45,872 nt of DNA from Campylobacter troglodytis (GTDB lineage Bacteria; Campylobacterota; Campylobacteria; Campylobacterales; Campylobacteraceae). The position numbers and the translations under genes were made by a program. Numbering within the stretch: the first letter of the stretch is position 1; each line of letters starts with the position of its first letter. A model generated the notes under the pieces. It was not told the DNA's origin, ran no database searches, and worked only from the letters and a program-made list of their open reading frames with translations. Positions 16,352 through 25,142 of this stretch are shown here, one piece after another. The stretch is from positions 1 to 45,872 of the forward strand of contig NZ_QHLI01000019.1 in assembly GCF_006864425.1 (NCBI RefSeq), in the 5' to 3' direction.

Positions 16352-18302
16352 ATTCTCCCTTGCTAAAATTATTTTTTATATGGATGCTAAAATTTTCGTA
16401 TCTATTTTTACCATCTTGAGATTTTATTGCATTTTTTTTGATAAACTCCATAAGCATTCTAATGCTTGCATTGATATATGGTTCTATATTATTTTTGTAA
16501 TGTTCGCCGTCTTTTTTACAGAATTTCTTATTTAGTTGCTTTATTTCTTTTTCCTCTTCATCCTTATTAAGTCTTTTATTGCTAATAATAGACAAACTAG
16601 TTTTTCTTTCTTTGGCTATGTCCTCAAGTTTTTTTCTCATTTCTGAAAAATTGACTGTGCTATTGCTATGCGTTATAAGCTCACCATTCTTAAATTCCCT
16701 CCCTATCAGCAAACAACCCTCAGTCCTATCAAGCGGGGATTCTAGCACATTTGTGCCTGAGTGGATGAGTATTTCTGTTCTTTTGTTCTTATGGCTACCA
16801 CTTAAGACAAACTCATCATCATAAAGCTTTGGTAATAGATTGCTATGTTGTCCTTGTGTTGAATAATAAGTCCTTAAGCTTTCCATTTTTGTGCCTTTTT
16901 CCATTATTTTATAATGCCCCTCAGGGATGCGTAAAACAGTGTCAGCTAAAAGCCCATCAGGACCGCAAGGTTCTAAGATGACGCCTTTTGCTATGTTCTC
17001 TTGTGCTACTAATTCATATTCTCCATTCTCTTGTCGTTTTAATATTTGATAATCCGACAAAGTATATTTTGGTGTTTGTGTATGACGATTTATAAAAATG
17101 ACATATTGTGTGGGTTTATAGTAGATAAAGGGAATTATGCTTTTTATTTGTTTATTGTTAAAAAATGATAAGGCATCGTTATTGTTGCAATTAAATTTTA
17201 GGGGTATTTTTTGATTTGCATTAACTTCTATATAAATAGAAATTGTAGATGATGTCTTGTCTGATATTTCTGCTTTATATCTCTTTTTGTTAAAATCAAT
17301 ATAATCATTTAGCTTTTCTATTTTTTTGTCATTTATGTCATTATTTGTATCAAGCTTGCATACCTCGCGTCTATTTTCATACAAAAACAAGCCCCTATAA
17401 TCATACACCAAGGCAGATCTATGCTCTATTGCCAAGTGCATTTGGCCTAGTGCGTCAATTACTGTATGTTTATATATTTTGTCCCTTTCGCTATCATCTA
17501 TCAATAATTTTCCATTAGCCTTAAATGGCTCTTTGTATGGCATTTTCCTTTTTATTATATAGTTATTTGACTGCGATTTTAGTTTAGCTTGTATGCTTAA
17601 TATATCTTTATCTTTAAAGCCAAAATCCTTAAAATTTACAAAAATAAGATTGCTTTTAAATTCGTCTCCTTTTAGTTCTATGTCATTTATAAACCACTGA
17701 ATTTCATCTACATTTATGTAAGCTTGCATAGTTTCATTAGCTAAGATCTTGCGATTTTTTTGTGATAATAATTTATCTATTTCTAAATCTCTATAAAAAT
17801 ATGCTTGAAAGGCTACTGTTTGCTCACAGTCAGCTACAAAAATTTCATCCTTGCTATCAAGAAAATAATCATAGCCCTCTTGTTTTTTTCTTTCCTTTTC
17901 TAGCCCATTATTTAAAACCTTATAGCATTTGATGATGCCAACTTTATATTGATTTGTAGGAGTTTCACAAGGCTTAAAGTATAATCTTGCATTGCATTTT
18001 ACATAGCTTCTTGCATTGATAAGTTTTTGCGTGATTTGAGTAAGAGTGATTTTACCATTTATCTCTTTTGTCTTTGTTGCTAGATTATATGGATATTGTT
18101 TGCTGCCATCATCACAGATTAAACAAATGCTATGAAAATCTGCGACACAGTCTTTGTCAATGTTTAGCGTAAGCTTTCCATTAACGATTGTGCAAATTTG
18201 CGTGGTTTTATTATCTACATTTTTAATTTCTGCCCTACCATTTTCAATCCTTTTGTTAGAATCAAGATCAAAAAACTCTATGCAAATTGCGCTTTTTTCC
18301 AT
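16332..18302 (-). CDS. DUF5675 (L,D-transpeptidase-like) effector with shared head domain
   Basis: 656 residues. Residues ~4-112 are a divergent copy of the shared effector head: ICIEFFDLDSNKRI, DFHSICLICDDG, PYNLA and CNARLYFK match DFFSIKLIND, PYYLA and SATLYFK of toxins A and B. A long middle follows. Residues ~405-555 fit DUF5675: LRIPEGHYKI at 457-466, then ILIHSGTNV with His514, then RTEGCLLIG with Cys530 and a later Ser/Asn segment. His and Cys in an HxG...GC arrangement resemble YkuD-type transpeptidases, so a peptidoglycan target is plausible. The C-terminus is Lys-rich. Probable T6SS-associated cell-wall effector; the delivery route is inferred from context. Confidence 0.7.
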   Translation of the reverse strand: MEKSAICIEFFDLDSNKRIENGRAEIKNVDNKTTQICTIVNGKLTLNIDKDCVADFHSICLICDDGSKQYPYNLATKTKEINGKITLTQITQKLINARSYVKCNARLYFKPCETPTNQYKVGIIKCYKVLNNGLEKERKKQEGYDYFLDSKDEIFVADCEQTVAFQAYFYRDLEIDKLLSQKNRKILANETMQAYINVDEIQWFINDIELKGDEFKSNLIFVNFKDFGFKDKDILSIQAKLKSQSNNYIIKRKMPYKEPFKANGKLLIDDSERDKIYKHTVIDALGQMHLAIEHRSALVYDYRGLFLYENRREVCKLDTNNDINDKKIEKLNDYIDFNKKRYKAEISDKTSSTISIYIEVNANQKIPLKFNCNNNDALSFFNNKQIKSIIPFIYYKPTQYVIFINRHTQTPKYTLSDYQILKRQENGEYELVAQENIAKGVILEPCGPDGLLADTVLRIPEGHYKIMEKGTKMESLRTYYSTQGQHSNLLPKLYDDEFVLSGSHKNKRTEILIHSGTNVLESPLDRTEGCLLIGREFKNGELITHSNSTVNFSEMRKKLEDIAKERKTSLSIISNKRLNKDEEEKEIKQLNKKFCKKDGEHYKNNIEPYINASIRMLMEFIKKNAIKSQDGKNRYENFSIHIKNNFSKGEYDVRMG

Positions 18303-18308
18303 ATTTTA

Positions 18309-18440
18309 TTACCTTTTTTTCACATTAACGGGCTTATTTACAGTTAATTCATTTTCATCTAGTGTTAGCTTATAAGCTTTGACTTTTAGAGTAATTTTAT
18401 CTTTGTTTAATGCAAGGCTAGATTTGCTTGATATATAGAT
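18309..18440 (-). pseudogene. C-terminal tail of a beta-rich protein, perhaps VgrG, cut by IS remnant
   Basis: Forty-three codons are open from the IS remnant edge to TAA at 18309 (IYISSKSSLALNKDKITL, then VKAYKLTLDENELTVNKPV and NVKKR). Alternating hydrophobic/polar strands of this kind form the C-terminal needle of VgrG spike proteins, and effector genes usually sit right after vgrG. There is no start codon: the rest of the gene is gone. The VgrG identity is a suggestion from strand pattern and position only. Confidence 0.4.
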
Positions 18441-18630
18441 GGCTCAATTAAACCTAACAAGATTTTCTCTTATTAATTTCAGCAAATTTTGATGAGAATT
18501 TTGTCCTAAAATTTTAGCCTTATATCTAAATTCTATTTCCTTAAATGAAGGACAAAATTTTCAGCCTTTAAATTTAGCTAAATCAAACGAGCAAAGCCCC
18601 ATTCTACTACTTGGAAAAGTTATATTGTTT
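18441..18630 (-). mobile_element. IS1595-family end remnant, copy 3
   Basis: It begins with the terminal repeat GGCTCAATTAAACC and carries on with sequence matching the 3' end of copies 1 and 2 (ATTTTGATGAGAATTTTGTCC, split here by sequence decay, and GCAAAGCCCC near 18592). Homology fades near 18630. The other end is missing. It separates the truncated beta-rich tail from the peb operon, so it probably marks a deletion junction. Confidence 0.75.
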
Positions 18631-18704
18631 AGTGCTTAAAATTTAATGCTCTAAGTTTGCTAAACCTTTGTATCAAAAAGATCAAAGCCTTAAATTCAAA
18701 AGCT

Positions 18705-19361
18705 CTAAAAGGCGTAGCGGGTTTTTTTATCATAATACCTAACAAGTATAGATAGACTAAAACAAATCACAAAATACCACAAGGCGATCAAGCTAAGCAT
18801 AGCTAGAATTTCCTCAAAGCTCTTAAGCTGGGCTAGTAAAATTTTAGATTGATAAGTAAGCTCGGCAATTTGCAAACCTGCTAAAAAAGAAGTATCCTTA
18901 AAGGTTGTAATGATTTGAGAAAGCAAGGATGGCACTATGTTGCGAAAGGCTTGAGGCAAGATGATGAAACGAAGGGTGAAAAATTTCCCAAAGCCCTGAG
19001 AATACGCAGCCTCAAACTGCCCTTTTGGCACTGCATTTAGCCCACCTCTAACGATCTCAGCCATAACAGAGCTTGTATATAAAGAAAAGCCTATGCTACC
19101 CCAAAGAGCAGGATCAGCCCTACCAAAAAAGCTTGGCAGCACAAAGACAGCAGTTAGCATCCAAAGTAGCAAGGGGGTGTTGCGAAAGATCTCAATGTAA
19201 GCTCCTGCTAATTTTGAGCCTATCTTACCTCCGTAATTTCTAAGTATGGCTAGGACTGTGCCAAAGATGATTGAAACTACACAGGTAAAGATAGCTATTT
19301 TTAGAGTTAAAAGCAAACCCTGCCACAAAAAAAGTAAATTTTCAGCACTAAATACCTGCAT
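18705..19361 (-). CDS. PEB1-type aspartate/glutamate ABC transporter permease
   Basis: 218 residues with about five membrane helices. It has the typical polar amino-acid permease pattern: LWQGLLLTLKIAIFTCVVS at the start, the EIFRNTPLLLWM loop, and the EAA-loop stretch EAAYSQGFGKFFTLRFIILPQA that contacts the ATPase. It corresponds to the second permease gene of the C. jejuni peb1 cluster (Cj0919c order). It begins two bases after the other permease, so the two are co-translated. With PEB1A and PebC it imports aspartate and glutamate, major carbon sources for Campylobacter. Confidence 0.93.
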   Translation of the reverse strand: MQVFSAENLLFLWQGLLLTLKIAIFTCVVSIIFGTVLAILRNYGGKIGSKLAGAYIEIFRNTPLLLWMLTAVFVLPSFFGRADPALWGSIGFSLYTSSVMAEIVRGGLNAVPKGQFEAAYSQGFGKFFTLRFIILPQAFRNIVPSLLSQIITTFKDTSFLAGLQIAELTYQSKILLAQLKSFEEILAMLSLIALWYFVICFSLSILVRYYDKKTRYAF

Positions 19362-19363
19362 AG

Positions 19364-20107
19364 CTAAGTCCTCTTGTGTTGATTTTTAAGTCTATCCTCG
19401 TAGCCTTTGGCAAATTTTGCCAAGGGATAGCAGATGATAAAATACAAAAAGGCTGCAAAAAGATAAGAGGGTGCGTAATTTCCACTATCAGCAGCATAAA
19501 CATCAGCCACAAACATAAGCTCACCTCCTGCTATTATCAAAAGCACTGAGGTGTTTTTAACCAAATTTACCATTTGATTTGTAAGGGGAGGCAAAATTAT
19601 CTTTATGGTTTGAGGAAGGATAATAAAACGCATTTGTTGGATATAAGTAAAGCCCTGAGATGAGGCTGCTTCAAACTGTCCCTTTGGCACACTTAAAATG
19701 CCAGCCCTTACAACCTCGCTAATATAAGCTCCATGATATGCCCCAATGCCAAGCACACCAACGCTAAAAACATCAAGACTAAGCCCAAGTGGAGGCAAAG
19801 CAAAATAAAGAAAGAAAATTTGAATCACAAGGGGGGTGTTTTGAAAAAACTCAACATAAATTCTATTAAGCACAATTAATATTTTTATCTTGCTACTAGC
19901 CATCATACCGCCTATAATGCCAATGATTAAGGCAAGAAGAATGGCAAGGATGCTTACAGATAAGGTATAAGCAAAGCCGCTTAAAAAGCTATCCCCTCTT
20001 TCAAGGGTGTCTATGAATTTCCATAGGGCAAAGGGATTGCCACTTGTTTCACTGTAAAGTCCAAGTGAGTTTAAAAACTCACGTAGTTTATTTGCAAGAT
20101 CACTCAT
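19364..20107 (-). CDS. PEB1-type ABC transporter permease (peb1B-like)
   Basis: 247 residues, His/Glu/Gln/Arg/opine-type permease. A ~50-residue polar N-terminus precedes the first helix (SGFAYTLSVSILAILLALI). Hallmarks are YVEFFQNTPLVIQIFFLYF and the EAA loop EAASSQGFTYIQQMRFIILPQ, followed by NQMVNLVKNTSVL. It matches the Cj0920c position of the peb1 operon. Unusually, 569 bases separate it from the binding-protein gene upstream, with a hairpin in that gap that could lower permease expression relative to PEB1A. Confidence 0.93.
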   Translation of the reverse strand: MSDLANKLREFLNSLGLYSETSGNPFALWKFIDTLERGDSFLSGFAYTLSVSILAILLALIIGIIGGMMASSKIKILIVLNRIYVEFFQNTPLVIQIFFLYFALPPLGLSLDVFSVGVLGIGAYHGAYISEVVRAGILSVPKGQFEAASSQGFTYIQQMRFIILPQTIKIILPPLTNQMVNLVKNTSVLLIIAGGELMFVADVYAADSGNYAPSYLFAAFLYFIICYPLAKFAKGYEDRLKNQHKRT

Positions 20108-20676
20108 ATTTTATCACTTAAATTTTTATCATCTTTGACTCTGTTTTAAGAAACTGCTAAATTTCAAATAAATGCTACTTTGTCTTTCTTTGTCATTTTG
20201 CAAAAATTCAAACATTTTTGTAAACAATGCCTAAATTTAGAAATTTAGCCCTTAAAATTCACACAAAGGCTTGAATTTTAATAGCTTATCCTTTTGACAA
20301 AGGAAATAAAATGACAAATTAACACCTTTTGAAAAAAGCACCTTGTCTTGTAACGCTAAGCTTAATATAAGGCTCTTTCTTTAAAATATGACAAGGCTTA
20401 TGATTAAAAGCATCTTTTACCCTAAGCCTTGTATCTTAAACAGAAACTTTTTAGAAAGATCACTTAAACATCTGCTTTTACAAAAAGCTCGTAATTCTTT
20501 TAAAAAGCACCTTGTCTTTCATATCTTTTAAATTAGCAACTAGCATAGCAACACTCAAAGCCCTAAGCTCTTTGCCTATAAAATAAATTCAGCATTTAAG
20601 CTTAATTTAAGCTAGCAAAACTAAGTTTAACTAGCTTAAATCAAACAAGCTTACAAGGGCTAGGCTGAACTTAAAT
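20108..20676. other. Gap inside peb operon, no gene seen
   Basis: 569 bases with no credible ORF on either strand. It contains recurring words such as AAAGCACCTTGTCTT (near 20335 and 20507) and AAGCCTTGTATCTT, which also resemble words in the 22.4-kb gap. This may be decayed coding sequence or repeat-derived spacer. Confidence 0.6.
20606..20640 (-). terminator. Inverted repeat after peb1A, possible partial terminator or RNA stabiliser
   Basis: TTTAAGCTAG at 20606-20615 and CTAGCTTAAA at 20631-20640 form a perfect 10-bp stem with a 15-base loop, about 37 bases beyond the PEB1A stop. No clean U-run follows on the minus strand. Such hairpins after binding-protein genes often reduce read-through into permeases. 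Confidence 0.4.
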
Positions 20677-21486
<810 letters not shown>

Positions 21487-21535
21487 TTAAATTCAACAGT
21501 TCATAAAATCACCTAGATCCTTGTTTTAAAAAGAG

Positions 21536-22264
21536 CTAGTGATTTAAAATTTTGCCTAAAAAATCCCTAGCCCTTTGAGTTTTAGGTTCTTTGAAAAACT
21601 CCTCTGGGACATTTTCCTCTACTATCAATCCATCTTCCATAAAGACTATTCTATCAGCTACTTCTTTTGCAAAGCCCATCTCATGCGTTACTACCACCAT
21701 AGTGGTGCTGCTTTGATGAGAAATCTCACGCATAACATCAAGGACCTCTTTTATGGTTTCAGGATCAAGTGCACTTGTTGGCTCATCAAAGAGCATATAT
21801 GGCTTTTCGCTGCAAAGGCTTCTTGCTATGGCTACTCTTTGTTGCTGCCCTCCTGAAAGGGTGGCTGGATACACGGCTGCCTTGTCGCTAAGACCTACTA
21901 TTTTTAGGTATTTATTTGCTATTTCTTCTGCTTCAAGCTTGGATTTTTTATCAAGCTTGATGGGAGCAAGGGTTAGATTTTGCATTACTGTTAAATGGGG
22001 ATAAAGATTAAAATGCTGAAAAACCATAGCACAAAATTTTTGACAAATTTTAATCTTGCTTTTGTGATCTAGCTTAACTCCACCTACTACAACCTCACCA
22101 GAGCTTACCTCTTCTAAGCCATTGATACAGCGAATGGTGGTGCTTTTGCCACTTCCACTAGGTCCTATTATAACTAGCTTTTCTCCATCTTTTATGCTTA
22201 AATTTATATTTTTTAGCACCTGATGGCTTCCGTAAAATTTATTTACCCCTTTTAATTCTATCAA
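21536..22264 (-). CDS. pebC: ATPase of the PEB1 amino-acid ABC transporter
   Basis: 242 residues, full-length GlnQ/PebC-type ATPase. Walker [10 protein letters not shown] at 34-42, Q-loop [11 protein letters not shown], signature [15 protein letters not shown], Walker [14 protein letters not shown], and H-loop VVTHEMGFA. It energises aspartate/glutamate uptake with the two permeases downstream. It is first in the operon, with a TATAAT box 31-36 bases upstream on the minus strand (22295-22300). Confidence 0.95.
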   Translation of the reverse strand: MIELKGVNKFYGSHQVLKNINLSIKDGEKLVIIGPSGSGKSTTIRCINGLEEVSSGEVVVGGVKLDHKSKIKICQKFCAMVFQHFNLYPHLTVMQNLTLAPIKLDKKSKLEAEEIANKYLKIVGLSDKAAVYPATLSGGQQQRVAIARSLCSEKPYMLFDEPTSALDPETIKEVLDVMREISHQSSTTMVVVTHEMGFAKEVADRIVFMEDGLIVEENVPEEFFKEPKTQRARDFLGKILNH

Positions 22265-22294
22265 CTATCTTGCCTTTTTTTGAACTTAGGCTTG

Positions 22295-22300
22295 ATTATA
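22295..22300 (-). promoter_or_regulatory. Probable -10 box for the peb operon
   Basis: Minus strand reads GTGTTATAATC, a TATAAT hexamer in an AT-rich context 31 bases upstream of the pebC ATG. No -35 is obvious, as is usual for Campylobacter sigma-70 promoters. Confidence 0.55.
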
Positions 22301-22550
22301 ACACAAATTAAGCATAATTTTTTATAAAAATTCATAAAATTCACAGTCTTCATCAAATTTTAAATTCAAGGCTTTGAATTTAAGCCCTTTATATGTAAAA
22401 AAACGAGCCTTGTATCTTAGAATTCAAGCCTTTTTTAATAAAGCAAGAAGCTTGTAAATAAGTTCACAATAACTGAGTAAAAATTTAAAAAGTGTTTAAT
22501 TTTTTCTTCAAAATAATGCAAAATTAATAAAAATAAAATTGAATTTTTTG

Positions 22551-22556
22551 TATAAT
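22551..22556 (+). promoter_or_regulatory. Extended -10 promoter for the ATP-grasp gene
   Basis: TTTTTTGTATAATG matches the Campylobacter consensus (T-run, G, TATAAT). It lies 33 bases upstream of the ATG at 22589, with periodic A/T tracts further upstream. Confidence 0.7.
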
Positions 22557-22588
22557 GAAATTTGACAATATTTCAAAAAGGAGTGAAG

Positions 22589-23704
22589 ATGAAGAAAAAC
22601 ATAGTGTTTTTTGAGGCAAGAGGCGGAAGCGACAAGGGACCTGATGGCTACAGAAAGGATACTATGCCCATGGTTAATGCTTTAAAAGCCAAGGGCTGGA
22701 ACGCTGAGGTGGTCTTTTTTACCGATGAGATCCTCAAAAATGAAAGCGAGAAGAATAAGATCTACGAGCATGTAAAAAACAACGCAGATGGCTATGTATC
22801 AAGGGTAAATCCTGGTAATCTCAAAGAAGAAAAGCTGTATTTTGGTGTTTTAAGAAAGCTTTGTGAGGACGGACTTGTTGGTATGCCTCATCCTGATGCT
22901 ATGATAGGATATGGAGCAAAAGATGCACTAACAAAATTAAGAAACACAGAGCTTGTGCCAACTGATACCCTAGCTTATTATGAGCCAAATGAGGCAAAGA
23001 GGATAGGTGTAAAGTGGGAGGCTGGAGGAGAGCATGATTTTAAGAAGAATTTCCCAAAGACACTTGCAAAGGGCGAGAGGGTTTTAAAGCAAAATAGAGG
23101 CTCAACAGGAGAGGGCATTTGGCGTGTTCGTTTAGAATCTGCTGATGGGTATGGCAAAGCTGATTCACTTCCACTTGATACAAAGATCATTTGCACCGAA
23201 GCAAAGGATAATCACAGCGAAAATAGACAGCTTGGTGAATTTATGGACTTTTGCGAGGTGTATTTAAATGGAGACAACGGTATGCTTGTAGATATGACCT
23301 TCTTGCCTCGCATCAAAGAGGGTGAAATTCGCATTTTAATGCTTTATAAGACCCCTGTTTATGTGGTGCACAAAAAGCCAGCCGAAGGAGGCGATGCCTT
23401 TTCTGCTACCTTGTTTAGTGGGGCAAAATACCGCTATGATGAGCCAAAGGATTGGCAAAGCTTGATTGATTGGTTCTTGGTGCAATTACCTGAGATCAGA
23501 TCAAAGCTTGGAAATTACGATCTTCCTCTTATTTGGACTGCTGATTTCATCCTTGATACAGACAAAAACGGCAAGGATAAATATGTCCTTGGCGAGATAA
23601 ACTGCTCTTGCGTTGGCTTTACAAGTCCTGCTGAATATATGGATAAAATAGCCCTTATGGTAGGCGATACCATCATTGAGATAGTAAATGAGGCAAAAAA
23701 ATAA
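22589..23704 (+). CDS. ATP-grasp family enzyme of unknown substrate
   Basis: 371 residues from ATG 22589, chosen because AAAAAGGAGTGAAG directly precedes it; a start 27 bases earlier lacks this. It begins KKNIVFFEARGGSDKGPDGY. The central part contains VLKQNRGSTGEGIWRVR, a Gly-rich ATP-binding loop with its Lys, and the C-terminal part has EIRILMLYKTPVYVVHKKP and DKYVLGEINCSCVGF, the Glu/Asn metal-ligand region of ATP-grasp ligases. The substrate is unknown. It has its own promoter and converges with ridA, the stops being two bases apart. Confidence 0.75.
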   Translation: MKKNIVFFEARGGSDKGPDGYRKDTMPMVNALKAKGWNAEVVFFTDEILKNESEKNKIYEHVKNNADGYVSRVNPGNLKEEKLYFGVLRKLCEDGLVGMPHPDAMIGYGAKDALTKLRNTELVPTDTLAYYEPNEAKRIGVKWEAGGEHDFKKNFPKTLAKGERVLKQNRGSTGEGIWRVRLESADGYGKADSLPLDTKIICTEAKDNHSENRQLGEFMDFCEVYLNGDNGMLVDMTFLPRIKEGEIRILMLYKTPVYVVHKKPAEGGDAFSATLFSGAKYRYDEPKDWQSLIDWFLVQLPEIRSKLGNYDLPLIWTADFILDTDKNGKDKYVLGEINCSCVGFTSPAEYMDKIALMVGDTIIEIVNEAKK

Positions 23705-23706
23705 AT

Positions 23707-24054
23707 TCAGTTTTTAAGATAGCCAAAAACTTGAATTTCAAGCTTACAACCCCTTACCAAAGTAGAGCCAACACAGGCTCGAACAGGTTTTGGGGCATCC
23801 TTTAACCATTCATCATATACTTCATTCATAGCATCGAAATCTTTAAGATCATTAAGCCAAATTTGCACCCTTGTAAGAGAGCTTTTGTCTGTGTTAATAA
23901 GAGCTAGAAGCTGATCTATTTTGTCTAAAACCTCCCTTGTTTGTTCTTTTATGTCAAGCTTTGAATTTAAGCTTACTTGCCCAGCACTTTCAAAAAAATT
24001 CCCACTCACTACAAGTTGAGCCATACGGTTATCTTCTTTGTATCTTTTAATCAC
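23707..24054 (-). CDS. RidA/YjgF family protein
   Basis: 115 residues from GTG 24054, chosen because AAAGGA lies just upstream and the preceding in-frame extension to 24171 is Lys/Phe-rich and unlike the family. Family hallmarks: GQVSLN, QTREVLDKIDQLLALINTD, VQIWLNDLKDFDAMNEVYDEW and PVRACVGSTLVRGCKLEIQ. The Arg of PVRACV is the catalytic Arg of 2-iminobutanoate/enamine deaminases. It is closest to the short YER057c-like subgroup. The likely role is hydrolysis of reactive imines from amino-acid metabolism. Confidence 0.88.
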   Translation of the reverse strand: MIKRYKEDNRMAQLVVSGNFFESAGQVSLNSKLDIKEQTREVLDKIDQLLALINTDKSSLTRVQIWLNDLKDFDAMNEVYDEWLKDAPKPVRACVGSTLVRGCKLEIQVFGYLKN

Positions 24055-24107
24055 TGTGTATCCTTTGAATTTTAAACTGCTGAATTTTAAACTGCATTTT
24101 AGCCTTA

Positions 24108-24270
24108 AAAAATAAATAAGTGCGTTTTTAAAGTTTTGAATTTCATACAAAGTTCCCTTTGTTCTTTTCATAATAAAAAGGTATTTGTCTTAAAAATTCC
24201 ACGAAAAAATAAGTGAAAATTCAAAAAGCGGTTTGAATTTTTTGAGCCTCTTTGCCCTTTTTTAAAGGCT
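24108..24270. repeat. Direct repeat, left copy, flanking IS remnant 4
   Basis: About 160 bases (AAATAAATAAGTGCG, GTTTTGAATTTCATA, CCTTTGTTCTTTTCA, TTTGAGCCTCTTTGCCC) recur with ~80-85% identity by eye at about 24762-24920. The left copy spans the 5' flank of ridA. Confidence 0.7.
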
Positions 24271-24387
24271 CTAAACTTTGTCAAATTCGTCATTAAAGTT
24301 TGTGTAAAATTTTCAAAAAATTCATATTTTGATAGCCAAAGAATGCACGAAGCTTTCTAAGATGAGTGCTTGAAGTTGATGAGAGCT

Positions 24388-24427
24388 ATTTTTTACAATG
24401 CTAAGCTCGTAACTGCGTAGTAGAAGG
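24388..24427 (+). repeat. Hairpin insert E inside IS remnant 4
   Basis: TTTTTTACAATGCTAAG followed by CTCGTAACTGCGTAGTAGAAGG, inserted after the DESYF codons of the transposase. The left arm is degenerate; the right arm CTCGTAACT is intact. Confidence 0.5.
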
Positions 24428-24475
24428 GGAAAAAAGTGTGCATGATAAGCGTGAACATGAGGCTGGTTGCAAAAG

Positions 24476-24516
24476 TTTTTACTGCGTTATCCATCTTGCA
24501 ACTTTGCAAGAATAAG
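24476..24516 (+). repeat. Hairpin insert F inside IS remnant 4
   Basis: TTTTTACTGCG, core TTATCCAT, then CTTGCAACTTTGCAAGAATAAG. The right flank (GCAAAGGCACA) is the same as that of insert B, so it occupies the same transposase position. Confidence 0.5.
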
Positions 24517-24761
24517 CAAAGGCACAAGATTTTATAAAACACTCTAAAAACGAGTTTGCAAACAGACGAAATTATATCAACTAAAATATGAATTTCTGAG
24601 ATTTTTCTAAATTTCTTTTTGCCAAATTTAATGACTAAAAGAGAAAATTCTATCCTTCATTTAAAAAACTTAATTAATACGAAAATTTTAGGACAAAATT
24701 CTAATCAAACTTTATTAAAATTGACAAGATAAAATCTTGTTAAGTTTAATTGAGCCAAGAA

Positions 24762-24920
24762 TAAATAAGTGCTTTTTCAAAGTTTTGAATTTTATGCAAA
24801 GTTTCCTTTGTTCTTTTCAAAATAACAAGGCATTTGTCTTAAAAATTTCACAAAGCAACTGTTAAAATTCAAAAAGCAGTTTGAATTTCTTAAGCTTCTT
24901 TGCCCTTTTTCAAGGGCTAT
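24762..24920. repeat. Direct repeat, right copy, and following spacer
   Basis: Second copy of the ~160-base block at 24108-24270, beginning six bases after the IS end. The remaining spacer to 25142 has no credible gene and consists of AT-rich sequence with short inverted repeats. Confidence 0.65.
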
Positions 24921-25142
24921 TTTATAACAGTATTAAAATTTGTCGCACTAACTGTTTTGAAGCACCCTTAAATTCAAAAAAGCTTCTTTTGAAAGCTTAA
25001 AATGACAAAATGATAAGGCATATTTTTTGAAAAAACTCTTATTTTGAAAAAGCTCTTACAAGGGCTTTTCTTAAATTCAATATCTTTTACACAAAAGCCT
25101 TTAAAAATAAGCTGTTCTTTAAATGGGCTATTTTGTTAAAAT

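Larger units (their letters stand above)
24287..24756 (+). mobile_element. IS1595-family remnant, copy 4
   Basis: It starts with sequence matching the interior of copy 2 (AAAGTTTGTGTAAAATTTTC, then TTTTGATAGCCAAAGAATGC) and ends with the terminal repeat AAGTTTAATTGAGCC at 24756. The left terminal repeat is missing. It contains hairpin inserts at about 24388-24427 and 24476-24516. No ORF survives. Confidence 0.8.

Noticed and set aside
24055-24171. N-terminal extension of the RidA protein to ATG 24171
   Set aside because: The extra 39 residues are unlike the family and lie in a direct repeat; GTG 24054 has a Shine-Dalgarno and gives the usual length.
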